This document shows, in pieces, positions 1-7,725 of a DNA stretch of 15,316 nt (position 1 is its first letter; each line of letters begins with the position of its first letter). The stretch comes from Bacteroidales bacterium (GTDB lineage: Bacteria > Bacteroidota > Bacteroidia > Bacteroidales > UBA3663). The translations under genes were made by a program, and so were the position numbers. Under the pieces are notes generated by a model, which ran no database searches, was not told the origin of the DNA, and saw nothing but the letters and a program-made list of their open reading frames with translations. The DNA lies in assembly GCA_017632695.1 (NCBI GenBank), contig JAGBQS010000006.1, positions 1-15,316 on the forward strand, given 5' to 3'.

Positions 1-378
1 CCAGTCGTCGGCAAACTGGTAGTCGGCCTTCAGGCTTTCGGTAACGGAAGCAATCACCTTCTTCTCGATGGTGCCCGATGACTGGAGGCTGACGAGCAAC
101 GAAAGGTTGCCGTAAGGACGGTAGGCCTTGTCGATGATCTCATAGTCGAAGCTCTCGGCCACAATCACGCCACGGTCGTATTTACCGCTATTCAGCGCCT
201 CGTTCAGAATGGCGGCCGGGAAGGCTCGGAAAATGTTACCTGCACCGAAGTGCACCCATGTCGGCTCGTCGTGCGTCTTGCGCTGCACGGCGGCAATATC
301 GAACTTAGGGAGCTCATAACCCTTAGCTTCCCATTCGGCAGCATTGCAGTTGCCGGAAAGAATGTCTGTCAGTTTCAT
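1..378 (-). CDS. Mannitol dehydrogenase family protein (fructuronate/tagaturonate reductase-like), N-terminal part only
   Basis: Only the first 126 residues are in the window; the gene continues past the left edge. Translation from the ATG at 378 begins MKLTDILSGN and then gives PTWVHFGAGNIFRAF. The GAGNIFRAF stretch (about residues 44-52) matches the dinucleotide-binding start of the Rossmann domain in the polyol/uronate dehydrogenase family, which includes mannitol dehydrogenase, fructuronate reductase UxuB and tagaturonate reductase UxaB. These cytoplasmic enzymes interconvert keto-acids or ketoses and sugar alcohols or aldonates with NAD(P)H. The residues that set substrate are in the missing C-terminal half, so no specific symbol is given. 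It lies 85 bases downstream of dgt on the same strand with no clear promoter of its own, so it may be co-transcribed. A uronate role would fit the pectin enzyme elsewhere in the window, but that is inference. Confidence 0.8.
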   Translation of the reverse strand, partial: MKLTDILSGNCNAAEWEAKGYELPKFDIAAVQRKTHDEPTWVHFGAGNIFRAFPAAILNEALNSGKYDRGVIVAESFDYEIIDKAYRPYGNLSLLVSLQSSGTIEKKVIASVTESLKADYQFADDW

Positions 379-463
379 TTTGTATTGATTTTAGTATTGA
401 ATTTTGTATTTTCGTTTGGGTTTCGTTTTGTTTGGGTTTTCGTTTTTTTGTTGTCCGAAGCCG
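379..463 (-). other. A-rich, G-poor leader upstream of the dehydrogenase gene
   Basis: Read on the minus strand, the 60-70 bases before the ATG at 378 are almost entirely A and C with few G. They contain two copies of an AACGAAA(A)CCCAAAC-like unit and two copies of a CAATAC-AAAAT-like unit. There is no Shine-Dalgarno sequence. A-rich unstructured leaders are common before strongly translated Bacteroidota genes, so this probably acts as the translation initiation region. No TAnnTTTG box is visible in it. Confidence 0.45.
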
Positions 464-1801
464 TTACAGCGACGGCAGACTCATGCCGTATATCTTGCGG
501 TAGAGGTCGAGGGCATACACGTCGGTCATACCGCTGATGTAATCCAGAACGGCCATGATGCGGTCGGCCTCGGATTTTGCCATCATGTCGTACTGCACCG
601 GAACACGGTCGAGCAGCAGCTTCGAGTAGGCTTTTTCGGGATAAAGGACGGCATCCACGAGCTTGTCGAGCAGGACGGAGATGATCTGATGACCCGCCAG
701 CTCGATTTCGACCACATCCGATGCACGATAGATTTTGCGGAAAGCCACCTCGCTGCAATGTTTGTAGGCATCGGCTGGAATCCGGCTGATGTGCTGGATG
801 AGCGAGCCCTCGAAACGGCCTGCCAGAATCTCCTCCTCGTGCTGATTGAAGACCTCCGAGCACTCGTACACCAGCGTTCCGATAGCCCGGCTGCGCAGGT
901 AGGCAACCTTCTCGTTGTTGTCGTCGAGGTGCGTCAGACCGCGTTCTATCTTGGCCCGCGTTTCTCCCTCGAAGAACCGGAGCAGCAGATCCTGCGTCTC
1001 AGCCTGCGACAGCAGCTTCAAATGACAGGCATCCTCGATGTCCATAATCTGGTAACAGATATCGTCGGCCGCCTCGACCAGATAAACCAGCGGGTGACGG
1101 CAATAACGCGTGCCGGCATCGTCGACGGGCAGCAGGCCCAGTTCGCTGACTACCTTCCGGAAGGATTCCTCTTCGGGCGCAAAGAAGCCGAACTTGGGCT
1201 TTTTGGTTGCCTGAAGCGATGAGTACGGATACTTGATGATGGAGGCCAGCGTGGAATAGGTCAGGGCAAAGCCGCCCGAACGTCGGCCCACAAACTGGTG
1301 GCTCAGCAGACGGAAGGCGTTTGCGTTGCCGTCGAAGTGCGTGAAATCGGCCCACTGCTGTTCGGTAAACATCTCGCGCAGCTTCAGACCGTTGCCCTCG
1401 CGGAAGTAGCTGATGATGGTACGCTCGCCGCTGTGACCGAAAGGCGGATTGCCCATATCGTGCGCCAGACAGGCGGTTGCCACAATGTCGTCCAGACTCT
1501 GCAGTTTGTGTGTCCACTCCTCGCCTGCATACTTTTCGGTCAGATAAACGGCGGCGTTGTTGGCCAATGAGCGACCCACGCAGCTCACCTCCAGGCTATG
1601 CGTCAAACGGTTGTGCACAAAGATACTGCCCGGCAGCGGGAAGACCTGCGTCTTGTTCTGCAACCGGCGGAAAGAGGAGGAGAATATCAAACGGTCGTAA
1701 TCGCGCTGGAACTCGGTGCGCGCATGCTGGCTCTGGGGCAGCTGTTCCTGTCCGAAACGAAGCGTCGACAACAAACGGTTCCATTGCATGAGTTCTGACA
1801 T
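464..1801 (-). CDS. dgt: Deoxyguanosinetriphosphate triphosphohydrolase (HD-domain dNTPase)
   Basis: A 445-residue cytoplasmic enzyme expected to cleave dGTP (and perhaps other dNTPs) to the deoxynucleoside plus triphosphate, which affects dNTP pools. The HD-superfamily metal site is visible: H68 in NRLTHS, the H114-D115 pair in ACLAHDMGNPPFGHSGE, with H123 and E126 just after, and the distal aspartate in EAADDICY (D246/D247). The early YDRLIFSSSFRRLQNKTQV stretch is also typical of the family, and length is normal for Bacteroidota. I start it at the ATG at 1801 (MSELMQWN). An in-frame ATG at 1867 would lie inside the predicted -7 promoter box, so it is not the start. It is the third gene of a minus-strand series after nth, but it has its own promoter. 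The substrate range cannot be read from the sequence. Confidence 0.93.
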   Translation of the reverse strand: MSELMQWNRLLSTLRFGQEQLPQSQHARTEFQRDYDRLIFSSSFRRLQNKTQVFPLPGSIFVHNRLTHSLEVSCVGRSLANNAAVYLTEKYAGEEWTHKLQSLDDIVATACLAHDMGNPPFGHSGERTIISYFREGNGLKLREMFTEQQWADFTHFDGNANAFRLLSHQFVGRRSGGFALTYSTLASIIKYPYSSLQATKKPKFGFFAPEEESFRKVVSELGLLPVDDAGTRYCRHPLVYLVEAADDICYQIMDIEDACHLKLLSQAETQDLLLRFFEGETRAKIERGLTHLDDNNEKVAYLRSRAIGTLVYECSEVFNQHEEEILAGRFEGSLIQHISRIPADAYKHCSEVAFRKIYRASDVVEIELAGHQIISVLLDKLVDAVLYPEKAYSKLLLDRVPVQYDMMAKSEADRIMAVLDYISGMTDVYALDLYRKIYGMSLPSL

Positions 1802-1864
1802 AGTGGTAGGTTTTAACCGATGGTCCGGGAGTCGTAGCTCAGGGCCCGCGCCCGATAACCACCG

Positions 1865-1900
1865 CAAAGTTACTGATTATTTATGCTGCATCCTATCAAA
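1865..1900 (-). promoter_or_regulatory. Predicted Bacteroidota-type promoter of dgt
   Basis: On the minus strand TAACTTTG (1872 to 1865) matches the -7 consensus TAnnTTTG exactly. A TTTG at 1900 to 1897 lies 24 bases upstream, slightly longer than the usual spacing of about 20. Transcription would begin near 1858, giving an untranslated leader of roughly 55-60 bases before the ATG at 1801. Confidence 0.6.
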
Positions 1901-1977
1901 TTTGTATCAAAAAATATCAGTTTCATAAAAAATCCATGAAAAACGGGTAAATTTTACAAATTTGATGATGTTTTGTA

Positions 1978-2619
1978 TCATTTTTTATGTTCGGAATAGT
2001 ACCGGCACCACTCCGAAATGCCGCATTCGGCACACTTCGGGTTCCGGGCGGTACACACATAGCGCCCGTGCAGAATGAGCCAATGGTGCGCCACCGGTAT
2101 CAGTTCGGCCGGAATGTGTGCGGTGAGCGTCTTCTCGGTACTGAGCGGGGTCTTGGAGTTGCGGGTCAGGCCGATGCGTTCGGATACACGGAACACATGG
2201 GTATCGACCGCCATAGTGGGTTTGTTGAACACCACCGACGAGATAACATTGGCCGTCTTGCGTCCCACACCCGGCAGACTCAGCAGGGCATCGTAGTCTT
2301 CGGGCACCTCTCCCCCATATTCGGACACCAGCCTTTGCGCCATCTCAACCAGATGACGGGCTTTGTTGTTGGGATACGAAATGCTCCGGATGTACTCGAA
2401 AATCTCTTCGGGCGTCTGCTGCGCCATCGTCCGCGCATCAGGGAATGCTCGCAGCAGGTCGGGCGTCACCATGTTGACCCGCTTGTCGGTACACTGTGCG
2501 GAAAGGATGACAGCCACCAGCAACTCGAAAGGATTGTGGTAGTTCAGTTCGGTGGATGCATTCGGGTTGTGCTCCACAAAGTATCGGAGAACGGCATCGT
2601 AACGACTTTTCTGGTTCAT
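1978..2619 (-). CDS. nth: Endonuclease III (DNA glycosylase/AP lyase)
   Basis: A 213-residue base-excision repair enzyme that removes oxidised pyrimidines and nicks the abasic site. The helix-hairpin-helix is LPGVGRKTAN (residues 115-124) with the catalytic lysine K121, and the catalytic aspartate is D139 in VDTHVFRV. The C-terminal [4Fe-4S] cluster ligands are all present with canonical spacing: C189, six residues, C196, two residues, C199, five residues, C205. Length matches bacterial Nth. The ATG at 2619 (MNQKSRYDAV) lies 38 bases after the stop of the methyltransferase fusion gene, and that gap is filled by a small reiterated sequence, so nth is probably translated from a shared transcript. 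The next gene downstream, dgt, has a separate promoter. Confidence 0.96.
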   Translation of the reverse strand: MNQKSRYDAVLRYFVEHNPNASTELNYHNPFELLVAVILSAQCTDKRVNMVTPDLLRAFPDARTMAQQTPEEIFEYIRSISYPNNKARHLVEMAQRLVSEYGGEVPEDYDALLSLPGVGRKTANVISSVVFNKPTMAVDTHVFRVSERIGLTRNSKTPLSTEKTLTAHIPAELIPVAHHWLILHGRYVCTARNPKCAECGISEWCRYYSEHKK

Positions 2620-2626
2620 GATTAAT

Positions 2627-2657
2627 GGTTAAGGGTGAAGGGTTTAAGGGTTTGAGG
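2627..2657 (-). repeat. Short reiterated ACCCTT motif between the fusion gene and nth
   Basis: On the plus strand AAGGGT occurs at 2631, 2638 and 2646 (periods 7 and 8). On the coding strand this reads as repeated ACCCTT(A)A units filling almost the whole 38-base gap between the upstream stop and the nth start. It is low-complexity DNA that could vary in copy number by slippage. It has no recognisable promoter or terminator structure. Confidence 0.6.
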
Positions 2658-3593
2658 TCACCTCTCGATGGCGATGCGAAGCAGATGTCCGTCGACAAAC
2701 TCCAGCACCTTGCGATCCGAATAGTGCCAACGCTCCACAAAACCCACCTTCGATGGATAACGTTCGTAGCGTTGCGGCCTGCCTAACGCCAGACGGCTTT
2801 CCTCGAGGCTCATTCCCTGCCGAACCATATTCTGCCGGATCAGCTCCCAGATTTCGGGCTTGATGTCGGGATATTTCCGGTACGGATCGGTGGCGGAGAA
2901 GAAACGCTGGATGGGCGTGGATGTGGAGGTCTCGCGGCTGTCGGGCAATGAGGTCAGCAACGAGGCCCTACCCTGTTTGGGATGGGTGAACCACACGCGT
3001 AAGGGCGCCAGCTCGGTTCCGACGGTTACGGAATCGATCACTACAGGCAGGAACTTCTCGAGCCGGACGGTATCGGGCGCCAGAATGCGCTCGTCGTTGA
3101 GCATCAGGTAAAAGGTCTTGCCCTGCAGACGCTCATTGCATTGAACAATGGGTTCGAGCGCCAGTAAACCGGGCAAAGCGGGATGATAGGCCGTATCGTT
3201 GAGCTGCGATAGGGTCCGACCCGTAGCCAGACGGAAAATGCTGCCCTTCGGATTGCGGAAGCGCAGATGCATGATCTGCTGCCCCATCCAGTCCTCCTCG
3301 CTCACAATACCCTGAAAGGTCCACAGCGTGTTGGCATACAGGGCAGCCGTATCGGGCACCTCGGACGGATTTTCGGCCACCATCGAGGCGTTGATCCGTT
3401 CGGGCAGATAAACAAACTCCATACCCTGATTCCACAGGGCGGGCGACTGAAGCCGGATGCCCTGCAGCATTTCCTCGACGGTCGGTTCGGGGGCTTTCTT
3501 CCGACGCTTGGCCGATGCCGGAGCCGGAAGGAGCAACAGCAGGCAGATTAACAGAAACAGACACTTGCGGCAACGGAACAGCAGAGCGCCCAT
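2658..3593 (-). other. Possible separately initiated secreted protein inside the fusion frame
   Basis: An in-frame ATG at 3593 (residue 383 of the fusion) would give a 311-residue protein starting MGALLFRCRKC. This has a textbook signal peptide: a basic n-region (RCRK), an 11-residue hydrophobic core and an ASA cleavage motif before KRRKK. There is no lipobox cysteine at the cleavage point. The mature part has no motif I recognise until the BamE/SmpA-like C-terminus. A GCAAGGC sequence just before the ATG is too close to be a good ribosome binding site. The basic n-region would be the same codons as the conserved RCRK end of the methyltransferase, so the two genes would overlap in the same frame. 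Confidence 0.5.
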
Positions 3594-4739
3594 GCCTTGC
3601 AGCACGGAGCCGAACAGATAGGTGCTGCCGCCGTCCTTCAGCCCGGAACGCTTGCGCAGTTCGTCGGCCGAAAGCGGGAAGTTACGGGTAGCCACATTGG
3701 CCTGACCGATATTTTTCTTCAATTCCCTGATGTTTTTAGCTGAAAAGTTCATGATTTCTTCAATCTCGAAAATCCGACCGGGGAAATCCGATACCTGCCG
3801 GTCGGAGACATACAGATGACTGTTAGGGTCGAGCTTCTGCAACCCGTACCGCTCGCAGGGCAACCGGAACGCTCCGGCCTTCAGCAGGGTAACGTCGGGT
3901 TCGTACAGATAACGGCCCGGAGCTGTGGCATAAACGGACTGAGCCTGGGATTCGTCGGCCATACTGAACGAAAAACTTACCGTATCGGACGAACGGAAAT
4001 CCACACAATGCACCCCGACGGATTCGGGCATCCGGCCATTGTCGATAACTGCCAGCAGTTCCTTGCACTCGTTGCGGACCGCTACCACATGCAGTTCGGC
4101 TATTCCCGGCAACTGCTGCACCACACGGCTCAAATCGGCCATCGGCGATAATTTAATAATGAGGCGCCGGCAATGACGCAGCAGTTCGTCGCTTTTCCCG
4201 ACCACGTTGGGTTCGCAGTCGGCCAGATCGTACACACGGCTACCGTCGGTTGCACGCCGGGCAGGATCCAGATAAAGGGTATCAACATCAGGAATTCCCA
4301 ACTGGAAGGCATCGCCCTCGCGAACCGTTATGTTCCGACGGCCCAACACCCCGAAATTGTGGCGTGCGGCTTCGCACAACTCCGGCTGACGCTCGGTGTA
4401 AACGGCCCTTTCAAGCCCCTCGGACATGTAGTACAGATCCACACCCATCCCGCCGGTCAGGTCGCACAGACTCTGTCCCACAACCAGTTGCCGCTTGTAG
4501 CGGGCGGTCTGCTCCGAACTGCACTGTTCGGCCGGCACATGTCCGCCGAACATCAGTCTGTCGGCCATCTGATACCATTCCGGCAGCTTGGTCCGTATCT
4601 GCCGGTGGGCTTCGAGCTGTCCTGCTACCCATCGGACATCCACATCCGGATATCGGGAGGCAGAAAGTAACAGACGCACCGGATCATCGGAGGCGTGTTC
4701 GCGCAAAAAAGCACTGAGTTCGGGGGTAAAATGAACCAT
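2658..4739 (-). CDS. PG_1098-like class I methyltransferase with THUMP-like domain, fused in frame to a secreted BamE/SmpA-like protein
   Basis: One uninterrupted 693-residue frame. Residues 1 to about 392 look like the Bacteroidota family of P. gingivalis PG_1098: an SAM-binding motif LCDLTGGMGVD (91-101), a motif IV-like LYLDPARR (155-162), then a C-terminal THUMP-like region ending KDGGSTYLF...FRCRK, the point where I expect family members to stop. Its substrate is unknown, probably RNA. Instead of stopping, the frame runs straight into a signal-peptide-like hydrophobic stretch CLFLLICLLLLLPAPASA (393-410) and a 283-residue exported-looking region. The end of that region (about 630-693; GMSLEESRLALGRPQRYER, then ERWHYSDRKVLEFVDGHLL) resembles the SmpA/OmlA/BamE fold. 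A cytoplasmic enzyme joined to an exported protein is unexpected. Either there is internal initiation at ATG 3593, or the stop codon was lost (TGA to TGT at residue 393 would suffice), or there is a sequence error. The ATG at 4739 follows a TATTTTTG box. Confidence 0.8.
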   Translation of the reverse strand: MVHFTPELSAFLREHASDDPVRLLLSASRYPDVDVRWVAGQLEAHRQIRTKLPEWYQMADRLMFGGHVPAEQCSSEQTARYKRQLVVGQSLCDLTGGMGVDLYYMSEGLERAVYTERQPELCEAARHNFGVLGRRNITVREGDAFQLGIPDVDTLYLDPARRATDGSRVYDLADCEPNVVGKSDELLRHCRRLIIKLSPMADLSRVVQQLPGIAELHVVAVRNECKELLAVIDNGRMPESVGVHCVDFRSSDTVSFSFSMADESQAQSVYATAPGRYLYEPDVTLLKAGAFRLPCERYGLQKLDPNSHLYVSDRQVSDFPGRIFEIEEIMNFSAKNIRELKKNIGQANVATRNFPLSADELRKRSGLKDGGSTYLFGSVLQGMGALLFRCRKCLFLLICLLLLLPAPASAKRRKKAPEPTVEEMLQGIRLQSPALWNQGMEFVYLPERINASMVAENPSEVPDTAALYANTLWTFQGIVSEEDWMGQQIMHLRFRNPKGSIFRLATGRTLSQLNDTAYHPALPGLLALEPIVQCNERLQGKTFYLMLNDERILAPDTVRLEKFLPVVIDSVTVGTELAPLRVWFTHPKQGRASLLTSLPDSRETSTSTPIQRFFSATDPYRKYPDIKPEIWELIRQNMVRQGMSLEESRLALGRPQRYERYPSKVGFVERWHYSDRKVLEFVDGHLLRIAIER

Positions 4740-4757
4740 TTTCTATTAAATTTCGCA

Positions 4758-4765
4758 CAAAAATA
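4758..4765 (-). promoter_or_regulatory. Predicted -7 box for the methyltransferase-nth transcript
   Basis: TATTTTTG (4765 to 4758, minus strand) fits TAnnTTTG and sits 18 bases before the ATG at 4739. No good TTTG is seen at the expected -33 distance, so this is a half-match. The divergent corA gene starts at 4868. The shared 128-base gap is very A/T-rich and I see no equally good box facing corA; TAATTTCG at 4809-4816 is the nearest, with one mismatch. Confidence 0.4.
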
Positions 4766-4867
4766 GGAATTTTTTCAATAAAATAGACCATCTTTGAGAA
4801 AAAAAGATTAATTTCGCACCGCGAAAAGGTAGAAAACGACGTAAACCCCCTCCCAAAAGAGCAAAAC

Positions 4868-5797
4868 ATGATTCAATACTGGAAATGCGAAGGCGGTTTC
4901 AAGCAGTTGCCCGAATGGCAGGCCGACTGCTGGATACAGGTCACGACTCCGACTCAGGACGAGCTGGAGGATTTGGTGCGTCGTTTTGAAGCACCCTGGG
5001 ACTTCATTCAGGACGTGGAAGATACGGAAGAACGCCCGCGTACCGAAAACGAGGGAGGCTGGCTCATGACCTTGATCCGTATTCCGCATCGCGAGGTTGA
5101 CGAGGACGGTGAGTTCATCTACAGCACCGTCCCGCTGGCCGTATTGGTACACTCGGAGATCTTCATCACCATCTGCTATTATAATAATGAGATGGTGAAC
5201 GACTTCATACGCTGGACCAACCGCAAGATGATCGAGACACGCGAAAGGTACGACCTGATGCTGTCGCTCTTCCTGAGCAGTTCGGTGTGGTACCTGAAGT
5301 ATCTGAAGCAGATGAACATCAAGATGAAGGCTGCCGAGGAGGCTTTGGAGGAATCGATGGACAATGACCGCCTGCAGCAGATGATGCTCATCGAGAAGTT
5401 CCTCGTATACTTCATCACATCTATCCGAGGCAACGAAGTGGTTCTGGTGCGTCTGAAGAAACACCTCCGCCACCTGCCCTACGACGAGGATCTGCTGGAT
5501 GACGTGGAGGTAGAGCTGCAACAGGCTTACGTGACGGCTAACATCTACAGCGAAGTGTTGGAACGTCAGCGTGCCTCATATTCGAGCATCATCAGCAACA
5601 ACCTGAACGCTATCATGAAACGTCTTACCACCATTACCATCATCCTGATGATTCCGGCGGCTATTTCCGGATTCTTCGGCATGAATGTGCCTAATGGCTG
5701 GGAATCCTACCCGTTTGCCTTCCCCATCATCGGCCTGGCAACATTGGTAATTGTACTTATCTGCTACTATATCTTCAAGAAGAAAGATATGTTCTGA
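4868..5797 (+). CDS. corA: CorA-family magnesium/cobalt transport protein
   Basis: A 309-residue inner-membrane protein expected to form a pentameric Mg2+ (and Co2+/Ni2+) channel. The long N-terminal part is a soluble, acidic, helix-rich cytoplasmic domain. The signature GMN (residues 271-273) closes the first membrane segment (about 250-270, TITIILMIPAAISGFFGMN). The second membrane segment spans about 282-301, and a short basic tail KKKDMF faces the cytoplasm. The periplasmic loop NGWESYPF between them carries the E typical of the selectivity loop. The start is the ATG at 4868 (MIQYWKCEGGF), preceded only by an A-rich stretch. It is divergent from the methyltransferase gene and 106 bases upstream of the DUF4139 gene on the same strand; no terminator is visible between those two. 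Confidence 0.93.
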   Translation: MIQYWKCEGGFKQLPEWQADCWIQVTTPTQDELEDLVRRFEAPWDFIQDVEDTEERPRTENEGGWLMTLIRIPHREVDEDGEFIYSTVPLAVLVHSEIFITICYYNNEMVNDFIRWTNRKMIETRERYDLMLSLFLSSSVWYLKYLKQMNIKMKAAEEALEESMDNDRLQQMMLIEKFLVYFITSIRGNEVVLVRLKKHLRHLPYDEDLLDDVEVELQQAYVTANIYSEVLERQRASYSSIISNNLNAIMKRLTTITIILMIPAAISGFFGMNVPNGWESYPFAFPIIGLATLVIVLICYYIFKKKDMF

Positions 5798-5903
5798 GAA
5801 AAACAGGGAGTTAACAGTCCATACCTGTGTTGTTAACAGCTCTTGACAACCGCTGACTCCCCCGCTCTATACCGGTTTCATAACTGAAAAACTCTATTAT
5901 CCG

Positions 5904-7541
5904 ATGAAAAAGTCATTCCTTCCATTTATTCTTCTGGCAGTTCCTATGGTTCTGGCAGCTCAGAGTAAGTCGGTGCCCGGCATCGAAAAGGTTACTGTTT
6001 TTACCGACGGCGCCCAAGTGGAGCGTTCCGTCACGGTTAATGTACGTAACGGCGAGCAGACCCTCCAGTTTGAGGGTATTTCGCCCTACTTCGATGCCAC
6101 AAGCCTGCAGGTCAAAGCCAAGGGCTCGCTGACGGTTCTGGGCGTAAGCCACCATTTTGTAAAGGCCGACAGTGCCCAGCTGGCACAAAAACAGACCGCA
6201 GCAAAAAAATTACTGAAAGAAGCCTCGCGCAACGTTGAAGAGCTGAATGCGCAGTTTGAAGCCCTCAACCGACAGGCTGAGATGGTGAAGTCCAACTGTC
6301 AGACCACCAACCGGACGGTTGTTACTCCGCTGGAAAACATCAGGCAGCTGAAGACCTATTATTATAATGAGCTGCTTTCGATCAACAGGAAACAGCTTGA
6401 ACTGTCCGATCAGCTAAGTGTGGCCCGTGAGGTGAAAAAACAGCGGCAGAAGACGTTGGACTCCCTTTCGGCCATCCAGCCTAAACGGCTGGCGGTCATT
6501 GATGTCAAGGTGGATGCTCCCGCCGCTACCCGCGCCCAGTTCTCGTTCACCTACTACGTGAACCGCGCTTCCTGGTACCCTACCTACGACCTCCGCGCAA
6601 ACAGTACCTCTCAGCCTTTGCATCTTACCTATAAGGCCAACATCAGCCAGCAGACCGGCGAGGAATGGAAAAACATTCCCGTCACGCTCTCTTCGGCCAA
6701 CCCGAACCGCTCGAACACCGCTCCGGAACTCAGTCCCTATTGGCTGAACTTCTATCGGCCGAAGGTTCTGAAAAAGAACGAGTATATAGTGGGAAGGGCT
6801 GCCGGTCTGGATGCTTCGGCCGCCAGAAGAAGTCTCTCGAAGAATGCAGTTGCAGTGGACGGGATAGAAGAAATGAACATGATGGACATGATGGAACCGG
6901 CAGCTATGCTCGATGTGGCTGCCTCGGAGGCGAAGTTCGGCTACGAATTTGCCATCGGACATCCGCTCACTATCCTTTCGGATAACCAGCTCTCGACCGC
7001 TACCATCGGCGAATATGAGATACCGGCTACCTATGCCTACCAGAGTTCGCCCAAAATCGACAAAGACGCGTTCCTGATGGCATTTGCTACCGATTGGGAC
7101 CAGTTCAACCTGTTGGGCGGTGAGGCGATGGTATTCTACGAAAACAGCTTTGTGGGGAAAACCTATCTGGATCCGACCCAGCAGAATGACACGCTATCCC
7201 TTTCGCTTGGACGCGACAACGGCATCCGCATTGAACGGAAGCTGCAAAAGGCCAACAGCTCGCGGAAAGTGCTGGGCAGTACGCAGACGCTTACCAAGGA
7301 CTGGCAGATCAGCATCCGGAACAGCCGGAGCGAAAAGGTAACGCTGAAGGTCTTCGACCAGATTCCGGTGTCGCAAAACTCCGAGATCACGGTTTCGGTT
7401 CTCAATCTGAGCGGCGGCGAGCTGAATAAGGAAACAGGTATCGTCACCTGGACGCTTACCCTCGAACCCGATCAGACCCGGCAGCTGAACCTGAGCTATC
7501 AGGTAAAGTTTCCGAAAAACAAATCCATCGTTATCGAATAA
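5904..7541 (+). CDS. Secreted MuiA-like protein (DUF4140/DUF4139)
   Basis: A 545-residue exported protein. The signal peptide is MKKSFLPFILLAVPMVLA, with likely cleavage before AQSKS. Residues about 25-120 (IEKVTVFTDGAQVERSV onward) match the N-terminal DUF4140 domain. Residues about 85-185 are rich in charged and leucine heptads and probably form a coiled coil. The rest (FTYYVNRASWYPTYDLRA, NISQQTGEEWKNIPVTLSSANP, to the final beta-rich region with TWTLTLEPDQTRQLNLSYQVK) is the DUF4139 domain, so the protein looks full length. Relatives are annotated as mucoidy inhibitor A, but the biochemical role is not established and I assign none. The ATG at 5904 has no clear Shine-Dalgarno. It follows corA and no terminator is evident after its stop; the RNA-rich island follows. 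Confidence 0.88.
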   Translation: MKKSFLPFILLAVPMVLAAQSKSVPGIEKVTVFTDGAQVERSVTVNVRNGEQTLQFEGISPYFDATSLQVKAKGSLTVLGVSHHFVKADSAQLAQKQTAAKKLLKEASRNVEELNAQFEALNRQAEMVKSNCQTTNRTVVTPLENIRQLKTYYYNELLSINRKQLELSDQLSVAREVKKQRQKTLDSLSAIQPKRLAVIDVKVDAPAATRAQFSFTYYVNRASWYPTYDLRANSTSQPLHLTYKANISQQTGEEWKNIPVTLSSANPNRSNTAPELSPYWLNFYRPKVLKKNEYIVGRAAGLDASAARRSLSKNAVAVDGIEEMNMMDMMEPAAMLDVAASEAKFGYEFAIGHPLTILSDNQLSTATIGEYEIPATYAYQSSPKIDKDAFLMAFATDWDQFNLLGGEAMVFYENSFVGKTYLDPTQQNDTLSLSLGRDNGIRIERKLQKANSSRKVLGSTQTLTKDWQISIRNSRSEKVTLKVFDQIPVSQNSEITVSVLNLSGGELNKETGIVTWTLTLEPDQTRQLNLSYQVKFPKNKSIVIE

Positions 7542-7616
7542 TTGTCAACTCCATTAGTCAAACTGTATTAAATTTCATTAAAACAAAATAGTTTTTTAAA
7601 GAAAACCGTATGTAAA

Positions 7617-7648
7617 TTTGTACACTACAAATAAACCCCTTATCTTTG
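7617..7648 (+). promoter_or_regulatory. Promoter A, facing into the island
   Basis: TTTG at 7617-7620, then exactly 20 bases, then TATCTTTG at 7641-7648, which is a full match to the Bacteroidota promoter consensus. The -33 box is part of a perfect dyad TTTGTA-CAC-TACAAA (7617-7631), which could bind a repressor. No protein gene lies downstream on this strand within the window, so the product would be an RNA starting near 7655. Confidence 0.7.
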
Positions 7649-7718
7649 CATCGTGTTTTTCATGGTATAAGATTTAAGGTTAGAAGATGTTCGGCTGTCG
7701 TGATGACAGTCGTTCATT
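7641..7718 (+). repeat. Left copy of an inverted 80-base element (promoter box, leader, hairpin)
   Basis: This 78-base segment matches the reverse complement of 8151-8230 with only a handful of differences: two changed bases near position 11, and a few changes plus two 1-base indels around 7683-7693. The long invariant core reads GTTTTTCATGGTATAAGATT followed by TAAGGTTA. It begins with the -7 box itself and ends after a hairpin and CGTTCATT. The two copies do not keep a shared reading frame (the right copy reads MNRLS then stop, the left is open), which argues for a noncoding RNA or leader rather than a peptide. My impression is that similar CATGGTAT-AGATTTAAGG leaders recur in Bacteroidales genomes, but I cannot verify that here. 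Confidence 0.85.
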
Positions 7719-7722
7719 TTTT
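7692..7722 (+). terminator. Hairpin and T-run at the end of the left element
   Basis: CGGCTGTC-GTGAT-GACAGTCG forms an 8-base-pair stem (one G-U pair) with a 5-base loop at 7692-7712. It is followed after four bases by TTTTTT (7717-7722). It could terminate a transcript of about 65-70 bases started at promoter A, or act as an attenuator. The stem is conserved in the right copy (about 8158-8178, minus strand), where the T-run is weaker. Confidence 0.5.
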
Positions 7723-7725
7723 AAA

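Noticed and set aside
404..1222. A 272-codon plus-strand frame opposite dgt
   Set aside because: It is antisense to the conserved HD-domain enzyme, with no protein-like features.
1831..1860. GTAGCTCAG resembling a tRNA D-arm
   Set aside because: No acceptor stem, anticodon arm or T-arm could be found around it; it lies in the dgt leader.
4808..5521. A 237-codon minus-strand frame opposite corA
   Set aside because: It is antisense to a convincing CorA and rich in H, Q and V in the manner of a shadow frame.
5843..5871. TTGACA, 17 bases, TCTATA upstream of the DUF4139 gene, like an enterobacterial sigma-70 promoter
   Set aside because: The window otherwise uses the Bacteroidota TTTG/TAnnTTTG pattern, so this match is probably chance.
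5798..5903. Repeated GTTAACAG (two copies) and a loose GGGAGT/ACTCCC pairing between corA and the DUF4139 gene
   Set aside because: The pairing spans a long loop with no T-run, and two short copies are not enough to call a site.
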